The notes below the pieces were generated by a model. The model searched no databases. It was given only the letters and a program-made list of their open reading frames with translations, and was not told the origin of the DNA. Below are positions 9,434 to 18,272 of a stretch of DNA of 56,470 nucleotides, one piece after another. A program made the position numbers and the translations under genes. Positions within the stretch are counted from its first letter, which is position 1. Each line of letters opens with the position of its first letter. Source of the stretch: Streptococcus orisasini (GTDB taxonomy: Bacteria; Bacillota; Bacilli; Lactobacillales; Streptococcaceae); contig NZ_BCLE01000043.1 of NCBI RefSeq assembly GCF_001431045.1, forward strand, positions 1 to 56,470. The letters are read 5' to 3'.

Positions 9434-9487
9434 ATTACGGTATGTGGTGAAAACACCCCTAGACTAAGCAGGAGGAAAAACAGATAA

Positions 9488-9676
9488 ATGGCTAAAGTAT
9501 GTTATTTTACAGGACGTAGAACTGTATCAGCAAATAACCGTTCACATGCGATGAACAAAACAAAACGTACAGCAAAACCAAATCTTCAAAAAGTGACTGT
9601 TCTTATTGACGGAAAACCTAAAAAAGTTTGGGCTTCAGCACGTGCGCTTAAGTCTGGCAAAGTAGAACGTGTTTAA
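9488..9676 (+). CDS. rpmB: Ribosomal protein L28
   Basis: A 62-residue L28 protein of the 50S subunit. It is small and very basic, starting [12 protein letters not shown] with the family pattern of an N-terminal Cys and a following SxNxRSHAxNxTKR segment. It has lost the extra zinc cysteines, as is usual for streptococcal L28. The ribosome binding site AGGAGG is strong. It is monocistronic between its own promoter and the terminator at 9687-9710, next to the Asp23-fakA pair as in other streptococci. Confidence 0.97.
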   Translation: MAKVCYFTGRRTVSANNRSHAMNKTKRTAKPNLQKVTVLIDGKPKKVWASARALKSGKVERV

Positions 9677-9686
9677 AATTGGAAGG

Positions 9687-9710
9687 AGAGTCTTAGGACT
9701 CTTTTTTTGT
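9687..9710 (+). terminator. Terminator of rpmB
   Basis: AGAGTC-TTAG-GACTCT followed by seven T residues. Confidence 0.85.
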
Positions 9711-9716
9711 TATGTT

Positions 9717-9745
9717 TTTACAAGATATCTATATTATGGTAAAAT
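9717..9745 (+). promoter_or_regulatory. Promoter of the Asp23-like gene and fakA
   Basis: TTTACA (9717-9722), 17 bases, TAAAAT (9740-9745) with the extended TG at 9737-9738. Confidence 0.8.
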
Positions 9746-9775
9746 AAGCTGATAAAAACTTTTTGAGGTAGCAAA

Positions 9776-10141
9776 ATGACAGTAAAAATTAATACAAAAG
9801 ACGGTCAAATTGAATTGTCAGATGACGTGATTGCCACAGTTGTTGGCGGTTCAGCTAATGAAATCTTCGGAGTCGTTGGCATGGCTAGCAAGAGTGCTAT
9901 CAAGGATAATTTTCAGGCGCTTCTGCGCAAGGAAAATTATTCAAAGGGTGTTGTTATAAAGTCAACTGATGCTGGTATTTCAGTTGATGTTTATACTGTG
10001 ATGAGTTACGGCGTTAAAATTAGTGAAGTATCTAAAAATATTCAAGAACGCGTTAAGTTTAATCTTGAAAATCAATTGGGCATTTCTGCTGATATGGTTA
10101 ATGTCTATGTCCAAAATATTAAAGTTGTGGGAGAAGATTAG
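9776..10141 (+). CDS. Asp23/Gls24 family protein (YloU-like)
   Basis: A 121-residue cytoplasmic protein of the Asp23/Gls24 (DUF322) family. The family core is visible as LSDDVIATVVGGSANEIFGVVGMASK, then a strand-rich middle and ISADMVNVYVQNIKV near the end. The biochemical role is not settled; members are linked to envelope stress. The gene partly overlaps the next one, fakA: the TAG stop and the GTG start share one base at 10141. This yloU-yloV pairing is conserved in Firmicutes and argues for a joint function, perhaps in membrane lipid or envelope homeostasis. Confidence 0.88.
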   Translation: MTVKINTKDGQIELSDDVIATVVGGSANEIFGVVGMASKSAIKDNFQALLRKENYSKGVVIKSTDAGISVDVYTVMSYGVKISEVSKNIQERVKFNLENQLGISADMVNVYVQNIKVVGED

Positions 10142-11808
10142 TGGCTAATATTACAACAAGTTTATTTCAAGGAATGGTTCAGGCAGCTGCAACACGTCTT
10201 GGTAAACAAGCAGAGTATGTCAATTCACTGAATGTTTTTCCTGTCCCAGACGGTGATACAGGGACTAATATGGGCATGACCATGGACAATGGTGCTAAGG
10301 AAGTTTCTGATAAACCGGCTTCAACAGTCGGTGAGGTTGGTCAAATTCTTTCTAAAGGGCTGCTGATGGGAGCACGTGGAAATTCAGGTGTTATCACTTC
10401 TCAGCTTTTTAGAGGTTTTGCACAAAGTGTCAAAGGCAAAAAAGAGCTTACCGGCAAGGACTTAGCCCAAGCATTTCAAGCTGGGGTTGAGGTGGCTTAT
10501 AAGGCTGTTATGAAGCCAGTTGAAGGAACTATTTTAACAGTGTCACGCGGAGCTGCAACAGCTGCCATCAAGAAGTCTGAAAATACAAATGATGCTGTTG
10601 AGGTGATGCAGGCCGCTTTGGACGGTGCTAAAGCTGCTTTGGCTAAAACACCAGATTTGCTTCCTGTTTTGAAAGAAGTTGGTGTGGTTGATTCAGGCGG
10701 GCAAGGTTTGGTCTTCATTTATGAAGGTTTTCTATTAGCCTTGACTGGTGATTACATTTTGTCAGAAGATTTTCAGGCAACTCCTGCCAATATGACAGAA
10801 ATGATTAATGCCGAACATCATAAATCTGTTGCTAGTCACGTAGCAACAGAAGATATTACTTTTGGTTACTGTACGGAAATTATGGTAGCGCTCAAGCAGG
10901 GGCCTACTTATGTTAAAGATTTTGATTACGAAGATTTTCGAAATTATCTAAACAATTTAGGTGATTCTCTTTTAGTGGTCAATGATGATGAGATTGTCAA
11001 GGTTCATGTCCATACAGAGGATCCCGGTCTGGTTATGCAAGAAGGGCTCAAATACGGTGCTTTGGTTAAGGTCAAAGTGGATAACATGCGCAATCAGCAC
11101 GAAGCTCTTCAAGAAAAGGACGAACAGCCGCAGCCAGCAGTTAAGAAACTCAAAGACTATGGTTTGATAGCTGTTGCAGCTGGAGAAGGCTTGGCGGAAA
11201 TTTTTAAATCACAAGGAGTCGATTATATTATTTCCGGCGGTCAAACCATGAATCCGTCTACAGAAGATATTGTTAAGGCTATTGAGTCTGTTAACGCTAA
11301 GAACATTATTATTTTACCGAATAATAAAAATATCTTTATGGCTGCCCAAAGTGCTGCAGATGTTGTAGATGTTCCGGCTGCAGTTATTGAAACTCGTACT
11401 ATCCCGCAAGGTTTCACCAGCCTTTTGGCTTTCAATCCTGCTAACTCCTTGGAAGATAATGTTGAGGCTATGACAGACAGTCTATCAGATGTTGTCAGCG
11501 GAAGCGTAACAATGGCTGTCCGAGACACAACTATTGATGGATTGAATATCCATAAAGATGATGTTTTAGGAATGGTTGATGGCAGTATTTTGGTTTCAAC
11601 ACCAGATATGGATCAAGCTCTGCGCCAAACCTTTGACAAAATGATTGACGATGACAGTGAAATTGCCATTATCTATGTTGGTGAAGAAGGCAATCAAGAA
11701 CAGGCTCAGAAACTAGCTACAGATCTTGAAAATCAATATGAAGAGCTTGAAGTTGAAATTCATCAAGGAGACCAGCCTGTTTACCCTTATTTGATGAGTG
11801 TAGAATAG
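10141..11808 (+). CDS. fakA: Fatty acid kinase, ATP-binding subunit
   Basis: A 555-residue FakA/YloV protein. The N-terminal DhaL (DAK2) kinase domain, about residues 10-200, has the Mg-ATP loop VPDGDTGTN (35-43) and GARGNSGVITSQL. A middle segment and a C-terminal domain of about 310-555 follow. In other Firmicutes FakA phosphorylates fatty acids held by a FakB (DegV-family) partner, giving acyl-phosphate for phospholipid synthesis; no fakB is in this window. The start is GTG, overlapping the previous stop by one base, so translation is probably coupled. A terminator at 11829-11859 closes the operon. Confidence 0.92.
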   Translation: MANITTSLFQGMVQAAATRLGKQAEYVNSLNVFPVPDGDTGTNMGMTMDNGAKEVSDKPASTVGEVGQILSKGLLMGARGNSGVITSQLFRGFAQSVKGKKELTGKDLAQAFQAGVEVAYKAVMKPVEGTILTVSRGAATAAIKKSENTNDAVEVMQAALDGAKAALAKTPDLLPVLKEVGVVDSGGQGLVFIYEGFLLALTGDYILSEDFQATPANMTEMINAEHHKSVASHVATEDITFGYCTEIMVALKQGPTYVKDFDYEDFRNYLNNLGDSLLVVNDDEIVKVHVHTEDPGLVMQEGLKYGALVKVKVDNMRNQHEALQEKDEQPQPAVKKLKDYGLIAVAAGEGLAEIFKSQGVDYIISGGQTMNPSTEDIVKAIESVNAKNIIILPNNKNIFMAAQSAADVVDVPAAVIETRTIPQGFTSLLAFNPANSLEDNVEAMTDSLSDVVSGSVTMAVRDTTIDGLNIHKDDVLGMVDGSILVSTPDMDQALRQTFDKMIDDDSEIAIIYVGEEGNQEQAQKLATDLENQYEELEVEIHQGDQPVYPYLMSVE

Positions 11809-11828
11809 AAAATAAGAATGATATAAGA

Positions 11829-11859
11829 AGAAAGTAGCTTGCTGCTTTCTCTTTTTTTA
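11829..11859 (+). terminator. Terminator of fakA
   Basis: GAAAGTAG-CTTG-CTGCTTTC (one G-T) followed by TCTTTTTTT. Confidence 0.8.
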
Positions 11860-12083
11860 CTTTCACCAAGAACTTATTATTTACCAAGGTTTTAGTATAT
11901 GGAAGAAGCTAGCTCAGAAACTCAAATAGTGATGGCATTAGCAACTTTTTTTGAATATCATTGTTGGCACTGTGTAATGACGCTTCTTTGGTGTGCTAGA
12001 TGCTTTCTTTACTAGAAAGTTTTGCCTAGTTTTAAGGGAAGTGAAAAAGTAATGAAATTAAGGCAGATAATTGTCAAATTTAC
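11860..12083. other. Non-coding interval before the ilv promoter
   Basis: No gene, no T-box specifier and no leader peptide are visible. A short stem CTTTCT-TTACT-AGAAAG before TTTT (12003-12023) could be a weak terminator. Confidence 0.4.
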
Positions 12084-12111
12084 TTGCAAATTTTTTCAAA
12101 AATGTTATGAT
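12084..12111 (+). promoter_or_regulatory. ilvB promoter
   Basis: TTGCAA (12084-12089), 16 bases, TATGAT (12106-12111), with an extended TG at 12103-12104. The spacer contains a weak second CodY-like match. Confidence 0.7.
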
Positions 12112-12128
12112 ATTAACTAAGTGGTTTG

Positions 12129-12143
12129 AATTTTTTGAAAATT
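12129..12143 (+). promoter_or_regulatory. CodY box upstream of ilvB
   Basis: AATTTTTTGAAAATT matches the CodY consensus AATTTTCWGAAAATT at 14 of 15 positions. It lies about 10-25 bases downstream of the predicted start site, between promoter and RBS. CodY represses amino-acid synthesis genes when branched-chain amino acids are plentiful, so repression of this operon is expected. Confidence 0.75.
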
Positions 12144-12170
12144 TGAACAATAACTGCAAAGGAGGTTCCT

Positions 12171-13874
12171 GTGGAAAAAATACAGCTTGAAAATCCAAGG
12201 TCAGGATCAGAATTGCTGCTTGATACTTTGGAGAATTTAGGAATCACGACTATTTTCGGTTATCCTGGTGGTGCTGTTTTGCCGCTTTATGACGCGATTT
12301 ATAAGAATAATACTATTCGTCATATTTTGGCGCGCCATGAGCAGGGGGCACTGCATGAAGCAGAAGGCTTTGCCAAGTCTACTGGAAAAATCGGTGTAGC
12401 CGTGGTTACGAGCGGTCCTGGGGCTACGAATGCTATCACTGGCATTGCTGATGCTATGAGTGACAGTGTGCCTATGCTAGTCTTCACGGGACAGGTTGCG
12501 ACACCTGGTATTGGGAAAGATGCCTTTCAGGAGGCTGATATTATCGGTATTACAATGCCCATTACCAAGTACAATTACCAAGTCCGTGATGCGGCGGATA
12601 TTCCGCGCATCGTCACAGAGGCTGTTCACATTGCAACAACAGGACGCCCTGGACCGGTTGTTATTGACCTGCCTAAGGACATTTCTGAAAAAACGGTTAG
12701 CTTTTATTACAAAACTGATCTTAATGTTCCGGGCTATCAGCCGACTGTTGAGCCAAATAGTTTACAGGTTAGGAAAATTTTGTCTCAGCTGAAAAAGGCT
12801 AAAAAACCATTGATTTTAGCAGGCGGAGGTGTGAATTATTCAGAAGCTTCTTTGGAATTGATTGCCTTTGCCGAACGCTATAATATTCCGGTTGTGTCTA
12901 CCCTTTTGAGTTTAGGGGTAATGCCTATTGAACATCCTTTATCTTTAGGAATGGGAGGAATGCATGGTTCTTACGCCTCTAATATGGCGCTGACAGAGTG
13001 CGATTTTCTCATTAATTTTGGGTCACGCTTTGCTGATCGTCTGACAGGCAATCCTAAGACTTTTGCTAAAAAAGCTGTGGTTGCTCATGTGGATATTGAT
13101 CCGGCTGAAATCGGCAAGGTTGTCAAAACAGCTATTCCAGTTGTTGGAGATGCAAAACAAACCTTGAAACAGCTTTTGGAAGCTGATAAGGTATCCACAA
13201 GACATCGGGAATGGACTGATAAAGTCTTGCAAAACAAGGCTAAGGCTCCTTTCGGTTATAAGTTTGATGAAGAGATTATCAAGCCGCAGCATGCGATTGA
13301 GACAATTGGCAAACTAACTAAAGGAGAGGCAATTGTCATTACAGACGTTGGCCAGCATCAGATGTGGGCTGCCCAATTTTACCCTTATAAAAATGAACGC
13401 CAGATAATCACATCAGGCGGATTGGGAACGATGGGCTTTGGCATTCCTGCAGCTATTGGTGCTAAACTGGCTAACCCTGACAAGGAAGTTGTCCTTTTTG
13501 TCGGAGATGGTGGTTTTCAAATGACCAATCAGGAATTGGCTATTTTGAATGGCTATGGTGTTCCAATCAAGGTTGTTCTAATTAACAATCATTCCTTGGG
13601 TATGGTTCGCCAGTGGCAGGAGTCCTTCTATGATGAGCGCCGAAGCGAGTCAACTTTTGATGACGAACCAAACTTCCAGCTTTTGGCTGAGTCTTATGGA
13701 ATCAGTCATTATAAGTTTTCTGATCCGCTGACTTTGGAAAAAGATCTGGAAGTTATTTTGGAAAACAAGCCGATGTTAATAGAAGTTAATATTTCCAATC
13801 GTGAACATGTTTATCCAATGGTACCGTCAGGTAAGAGCAATGCGGAAATGTTGGGGGTGACTTTTAATGCGTAG
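12171..13874 (+). CDS. ilvB: Acetolactate synthase, catalytic subunit
   Basis: A 567-residue thiamine diphosphate enzyme that condenses pyruvate with pyruvate or 2-oxobutyrate, the first common step of valine, leucine and isoleucine synthesis. The N-terminal Pyr domain has FGYPGGAVLP and the catalytic glutamate E57 in HEQGA. A central Rossmann-like domain follows, then the C-terminal PP domain with the ThDP motif GDGGF...NN. The start is GTG, placed 6 bases after AAAGGAGG. The gene overlaps ilvN by 8 bases. The biosynthetic rather than catabolic (AlsS) type is indicated by the adjoining regulatory subunit and ilvC. Confidence 0.96.
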   Translation: MEKIQLENPRSGSELLLDTLENLGITTIFGYPGGAVLPLYDAIYKNNTIRHILARHEQGALHEAEGFAKSTGKIGVAVVTSGPGATNAITGIADAMSDSVPMLVFTGQVATPGIGKDAFQEADIIGITMPITKYNYQVRDAADIPRIVTEAVHIATTGRPGPVVIDLPKDISEKTVSFYYKTDLNVPGYQPTVEPNSLQVRKILSQLKKAKKPLILAGGGVNYSEASLELIAFAERYNIPVVSTLLSLGVMPIEHPLSLGMGGMHGSYASNMALTECDFLINFGSRFADRLTGNPKTFAKKAVVAHVDIDPAEIGKVVKTAIPVVGDAKQTLKQLLEADKVSTRHREWTDKVLQNKAKAPFGYKFDEEIIKPQHAIETIGKLTKGEAIVITDVGQHQMWAAQFYPYKNERQIITSGGLGTMGFGIPAAIGAKLANPDKEVVLFVGDGGFQMTNQELAILNGYGVPIKVVLINNHSLGMVRQWQESFYDERRSESTFDDEPNFQLLAESYGISHYKFSDPLTLEKDLEVILENKPMLIEVNISNREHVYPMVPSGKSNAEMLGVTFNA

Positions 13875-14349
13875 AATGTTAACAGCCAAACTTCAAAATT
13901 CCACCGGGGTTCTCAACCGCTTTACCGGAGTTCTGTCCCGACGTCAGGTGAATATTGAGTCTATTTCAGTCGGTCATACCGAGGTTCCCAATATTTCCAG
14001 AATTACCATCATTATTGATGTTGATTCGTTAGAGGAAGTGGAGCAGATCATTAAGCAGCTTAATCGTTTGATTGATGTTGTCCGTGTCCGCGATATCACG
14101 GATCAACCTCATTTGGAACGTGAGGTTATCCTGATTAAGGTTGCGGCTCCAACCAGTAAACGCGCAGAAATCCTGGCTATTATCCAGCCTTTCCGTGCCA
14201 GTGTTATTGATGTGGCGCCCAAGTCAATCACCATTCAGATGACTGGTGATGCAGATAAAATTGAAGCGCTTATTCGAGTGATTCAGCCTTACGGTGTTAA
14301 AAATATTGCCCGTACCGGCGCGACAGGATTTACAAGAGATTTATCCTAG
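13867..14349 (+). CDS. ilvN: Acetolactate synthase, small regulatory subunit
   Basis: A 160-residue regulatory subunit (also called IlvH). An N-terminal ACT domain occupies about residues 1-75, beginning MRRMLTAKLQNSTGVLNRFTG, and binds valine for feedback control. The second half (about 80-157) is the typical C-terminal regulatory domain. It partners IlvB. The ATG lies inside the end of ilvB in another frame, overlapping by 8 bases, with GGGGGTGA upstream, so translation is probably coupled. The length equals that of the family. Confidence 0.95.
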   Translation: MRRMLTAKLQNSTGVLNRFTGVLSRRQVNIESISVGHTEVPNISRITIIIDVDSLEEVEQIIKQLNRLIDVVRVRDITDQPHLEREVILIKVAAPTSKRAEILAIIQPFRASVIDVAPKSITIQMTGDADKIEALIRVIQPYGVKNIARTGATGFTRDLS

Positions 14350-14359
14350 ACCCTTTTAG

Positions 14360-15433
<1,074 letters not shown>

Positions 15434-15445
15434 TAAAATTACTAA

Positions 15446-15476
15446 ATGCCGGATATTTTTCCGGTATTTTTTTCTT
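15446..15476 (+). terminator. Terminator of the ilvBNC operon
   Basis: ATGCCGGA pairs with TCCGGTAT (one G-T), then TTTTTTTC. Confidence 0.85.
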
Positions 15477-15582
15477 TAGCTTTCAGCTCGTTTTATAGCT
15501 TTCAGCGTGAAAACTATGTTTTCTGATTTCATGCGCAGGTCATCATGCTTTTTAGCTTCCTATATCATTTTATAAAATTTTT

Positions 15583-15591
15583 TGTTATAAT
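15583..15591 (+). promoter_or_regulatory. ilvA promoter, extended -10
   Basis: TGTTATAAT matches TGn-TATAAT. AATATTTTGAAAAAG just downstream (15602-15616) is a weak CodY-like site with 4 mismatches. Confidence 0.55.
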
Positions 15592-15625
15592 AAATAGACT
15601 GAATATTTTGAAAAAGAGGAGAGCT

Positions 15626-16876
15626 ATGATTTCAGCTAGAGATGTGGTTGCAGCCAACGCCGTTTTAAAAGATGTTGTTGTGCGTACACCGCTTGAATTC
15701 GATCGTTATTTATCTGAAAAATACCAAGCAACTGTTTACTTAAAACGTGAAAATATGCAGAAAGTGCGTTCTTTTAAACTGCGGGGTGCTTACTATGCCA
15801 TTTCACAATTATCTGATGAGGAAAAAACACGCGGAGTTGTCTGTGCTTCTGCGGGAAATCATGCGCAGGGAGTTGCTTATACCTGCAATGAAATGAAAAT
15901 TCCTGCTACTATCTTCATGCCAGTAACTACCCCTCATCAAAAGATTTCTCAAGTTCGGTTTTTCGGCGGCTCTTTCGTTGATATTAAGCTGGTGGGAGAC
16001 ACCTTTGATGCTTCGGCTCAAGCTGCTCAGGATTATACCAAGGCTGAAGAAATGACTTTTATTGATCCCTTTGATAATGAAAAAGTGCAGGCTGGCCAGG
16101 GCACGGTTGCTTATGAAATTTATGAGCAGGCTCAGGAAGATGGTCTGAGTTTTGATACTATTTTGGTGCCAGTTGGCGGTGGCGGCTTGATTGCTGGCAT
16201 AGCTACTTATATTAAGGATGCTGCACCGGAAATTGAAGTGGTTGGTGTTGAAGCCATGGGAGCACGCAGCATGCGGGCGGCTTTTGATAAGGGACATCCG
16301 GTTAAATTGGAACACATTGATAAATTTGCCGATGGGATTGCAGTGCAAAAAGTTGGCCAATCTACTTATGAAGTAGCCAGAAAATATGTTGACCGTCTGG
16401 TTGGTGTTGATGAAGGCTTGATTTCTGAAACTTTAATTGATATGTATTCCAAGCAGGGAATTATTGCTGAGCCTGCAGGTGCTGCTTCTATTGCAGCTTT
16501 GGAAGTCATGAAAGAAGACATCAAGGGTAAGACAGTTGTCTGTGTGATTTCTGGGGGTAATAACGATATTAATCGGATGCAGGAAATGGAAGAGCGCGCC
16601 CTGATTTACGATGGTGTTAAGCATTATTTCGTTGTTAATTTTCCACAGCGTCCCGGAGCCCTGCGTGAATTTGTTAATAATATCCTGGGACCAAACGATG
16701 ACATCACACGTTTTGAGTATATTAAACGCGCCAATAAAGGGAGAGGGCCGGTTCTTATTGGTATTACCCTAGCTGATAAGAATGACTATCAGGCTTTAAT
16801 CGACCGCTTGAGTGCTTTTGACCCAAGCTATATCAATCTTCATGGCAATGAAAGCTTGTATAATATGCTGGTTTAG
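15626..16876 (+). CDS. ilvA: Threonine dehydratase (biosynthetic-type)
   Basis: A 416-residue PLP enzyme that deaminates threonine to 2-oxobutyrate, the entry to isoleucine synthesis. The PLP lysine is K51 in RSFKLRGA; the phosphate-binding glycine loop is VPVGGGGLIAG. The C-terminal part (about 325-416) is one ACT-like regulatory domain, as in other Gram-positive IlvA proteins, rather than two as in E. coli. The frame is open from 15545, but ATG 15626 is chosen because AGAGGAGAG precedes it and the upstream codons are promoter sequence. It follows ilvBNC, which supplies the rest of the pathway, with its own promoter. Confidence 0.95.
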   Translation: MISARDVVAANAVLKDVVVRTPLEFDRYLSEKYQATVYLKRENMQKVRSFKLRGAYYAISQLSDEEKTRGVVCASAGNHAQGVAYTCNEMKIPATIFMPVTTPHQKISQVRFFGGSFVDIKLVGDTFDASAQAAQDYTKAEEMTFIDPFDNEKVQAGQGTVAYEIYEQAQEDGLSFDTILVPVGGGGLIAGIATYIKDAAPEIEVVGVEAMGARSMRAAFDKGHPVKLEHIDKFADGIAVQKVGQSTYEVARKYVDRLVGVDEGLISETLIDMYSKQGIIAEPAGAASIAALEVMKEDIKGKTVVCVISGGNNDINRMQEMEERALIYDGVKHYFVVNFPQRPGALREFVNNILGPNDDITRFEYIKRANKGRGPVLIGITLADKNDYQALIDRLSAFDPSYINLHGNESLYNMLV

Positions 16877-16882
16877 TTTGTC

Positions 16883-16911
16883 TTGCCAAGTATTACGGAA
16901 TAGTTTATAAT
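16883..16911 (+). promoter_or_regulatory. Promoter of the SPFH gene
   Basis: TTGCCA (16883-16888), 17 bases, TATAAT (16906-16911). Confidence 0.8.
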
Positions 16912-16946
16912 AGGTGAAATATTAGAATAAAAGGAGAATACCATCT

Positions 16947-17834
16947 ATGGGAATTTTTATCTTTCTTTGTATTATCTTGTTGTTTTGCATTATTTTAGTC
17001 GCTAGCGGCTTGTATGTTGTTCGTCAGCAGACAGTGGCTATTATTGAGCGTTTTGGTAAGTATCAACTAACGTCCAGCAGTGGTATTCACCTACGTCTCC
17101 CCTTTGGAATTGACAAGATTGCTGCGCGTGTTCAGCTGCGCTTACTGCAGTCTGAAATTATCGTTGAAACTAAAACCAAGGATAATGTCTTTGTAACCCT
17201 TAATGTGGCTACGCAGTACCGTGTCAATGAACAAAATGTAACAGATGCTTATTACAAATTAATACGGCCTGAAGCACAGATCAAGTCTTATATTGAAGAT
17301 GCCCTGCGTTCATCTGTTCCTAAATTGACCTTGGATGAACTGTTTGAGAAAAAAGATGAAATTGCCCTTGAAGTTCAACATCAAGTAGCAGAAGAAATGT
17401 CAACGTATGGCTATATCATTGTCAAAACCTTGATTACCAAGGTTGAGCCAGATGCTGAAGTCAAACAGTCCATGAATGAGATCAATGCGGCTCAGCGTAA
17501 GCGTGTAGCGGCTCAAGAGTTGGCAAATGCTGACAAGATTAAGATCGTCACTGCGGCGGAAGCAGAAGCTGAGAAAGACCGTCTTCACGGTGTTGGTATT
17601 GCCCAACAGCGTAAAGCTATTGTTGATGGATTAGCTGAGTCTATCGCCGAACTCAAGCAAGCTAATGTTGGTATGACAGAAGAACAGATTATGTCAATCC
17701 TGTTGACCAACCAATATCTTGATACCTTAAATCAGTTTGCTGCGGGTGGCAATCAGACAGTCTTTTTGCCAAACACGCCTGACGGTGTCGAAGATATACG
17801 GACACAGATTTTATCAGCCTTAAAAGCTCAATAA
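16947..17834 (+). CDS. SPFH/Band 7 (stomatin-like) membrane protein
   Basis: A 295-residue stomatin/prohibitin-type protein. One N-terminal membrane segment (about 3-24) is followed by the SPFH domain (about 28-190), with IIERFGKYQ and the conserved TKDNVFVTLNVATQYRV strand. A charged coiled-coil region with AAEAEAEKDRL (about 170-230) and a C-terminal tail follow. Family members oligomerise at membrane microdomains and affect membrane proteases or secretion; the specific role here is unknown. It has its own promoter, the RBS AAAGGAG and a terminator at 17840-17875, so it is monocistronic. Confidence 0.88.
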   Translation: MGIFIFLCIILLFCIILVASGLYVVRQQTVAIIERFGKYQLTSSSGIHLRLPFGIDKIAARVQLRLLQSEIIVETKTKDNVFVTLNVATQYRVNEQNVTDAYYKLIRPEAQIKSYIEDALRSSVPKLTLDELFEKKDEIALEVQHQVAEEMSTYGYIIVKTLITKVEPDAEVKQSMNEINAAQRKRVAAQELANADKIKIVTAAEAEAEKDRLHGVGIAQQRKAIVDGLAESIAELKQANVGMTEEQIMSILLTNQYLDTLNQFAAGGNQTVFLPNTPDGVEDIRTQILSALKAQ

Positions 17835-17839
17835 TAAAA

Positions 17840-17875
17840 AAATCTGCTGGAGTAAGTTCTCTAGCAGATTTTTTG
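17840..17875 (+). terminator. Terminator of the SPFH gene
   Basis: AATCTGCTGGAG pairs with CTCTAGCAGATT (one G-T) around TAAGTT, followed by TTTTG. Confidence 0.85.
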
Positions 17876-17921
17876 TCTGACAATGGGTAAGCATATAAAA
17901 TGAAGGAATTATCGAGTTTTT

Positions 17922-18025
17922 ATACTCTTCAAAAATCAAAACTATAGATTCTTGCCTTCGCTTTGCCCTACCTTAGTACAGTCTGCAGCTCGTCGGCTAG
18001 TCTATTTTTGATTTTTATTGAGTAT
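17922..18025 (+). repeat. BOX-like repeat, full-length copy
   Basis: A 104-base element with imperfect terminal inverted repeats: ATACTCTTCAAAAATCAAAA at the left and the complement of ATACTCAATAAAAATCAAAA at the right. The interior has short GC-rich segments including CTGCAGCTCGTCGGCTAG. This matches, from memory, the layout of streptococcal BOX elements (boxA-boxC ends). Partial copies lie at 5015 and 24229. Its right end touches the stop codon of the small gene at 18025. Confidence 0.7.
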
Positions 18026-18144
18026 TAAGTTTTTTTACCTTGACGTTTGTGCTCATGAATAATTTTCAAAGCACGTTTTCGGGTTTTGATATTTGGACTT
18101 TTCAATCTGCGATAGGCAGATGCTAAGTCAGTTTTTTCGGCCAT
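18025..18144 (-). CDS. 39-residue basic conserved-type small protein
   Basis: A short reading frame of 39 residues (MAEKTDLASAYRRLKS...) ending HKRQGKKT. It has a perfect ribosome binding site, AAAGGAGG, 4 bases before ATG 18144, and a good promoter at 18187-18215. The protein is strongly basic and probably helical. Similar small streptococcal proteins with the DLASAYRRLKSPNxKTRKRALKII pattern are, as I recall, labelled putative metal homeostasis protein; I cannot confirm this here. It lies downstream of tetR on the same strand but has its own promoter. The TAA overlaps the last base of the BOX-like element, so the repeat may have reshaped its 3' end. Confidence 0.75.
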   Translation of the reverse strand: MAEKTDLASAYRRLKSPNIKTRKRALKIIHEHKRQGKKT

Positions 18145-18168
18145 ACAACCTCCTTTGATGAGAAATTA

Positions 18169-18178
18169 TTAACGTTAA
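18169..18178. promoter_or_regulatory. Palindrome TTAACGTTAA in the small-gene leader
   Basis: A perfect 10-bp palindrome just downstream of the predicted transcription start of the 39-residue gene, a typical place for a repressor site. Confidence 0.4.
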
Positions 18179-18186
18179 CAGGGAAT

Positions 18187-18215
18187 AGTATAGCACAAAA
18201 TACTTAACCAGTAAA
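18187..18215 (-). promoter_or_regulatory. Promoter of the 39-residue gene
   Basis: On the minus strand TTTACT (18215-18210), 17 bases, TATACT (18192-18187), with the extended TGC before the -10. Confidence 0.7.
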
Positions 18216-18253
18216 GTAAATTTTAAAAAGACATGACAAGAATTTTCTTTTTG

Positions 18254-18272
18254 GTTGAAGAATTACTTCAAC
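18254..18272. other. Hairpin over the tetR stop codon
   Basis: GTTGAAG (18254-18260) and CTTCAAC (18266-18272) flank AATTA, which contains the tetR stop. A terminator-like stem, but the T-run lies on the plus-strand left side only, so its direction is unclear. Confidence 0.35.

Noticed and set aside
11860..12083. Possible T-box or leader peptide before ilvB
   Set aside because: No T-box core, no tRNA-matching bulge, and no run of Ile/Leu/Val codons with an RBS was found.
15602..15616. CodY box before ilvA
   Set aside because: Four mismatches to consensus; mentioned with the promoter but not called as a site.
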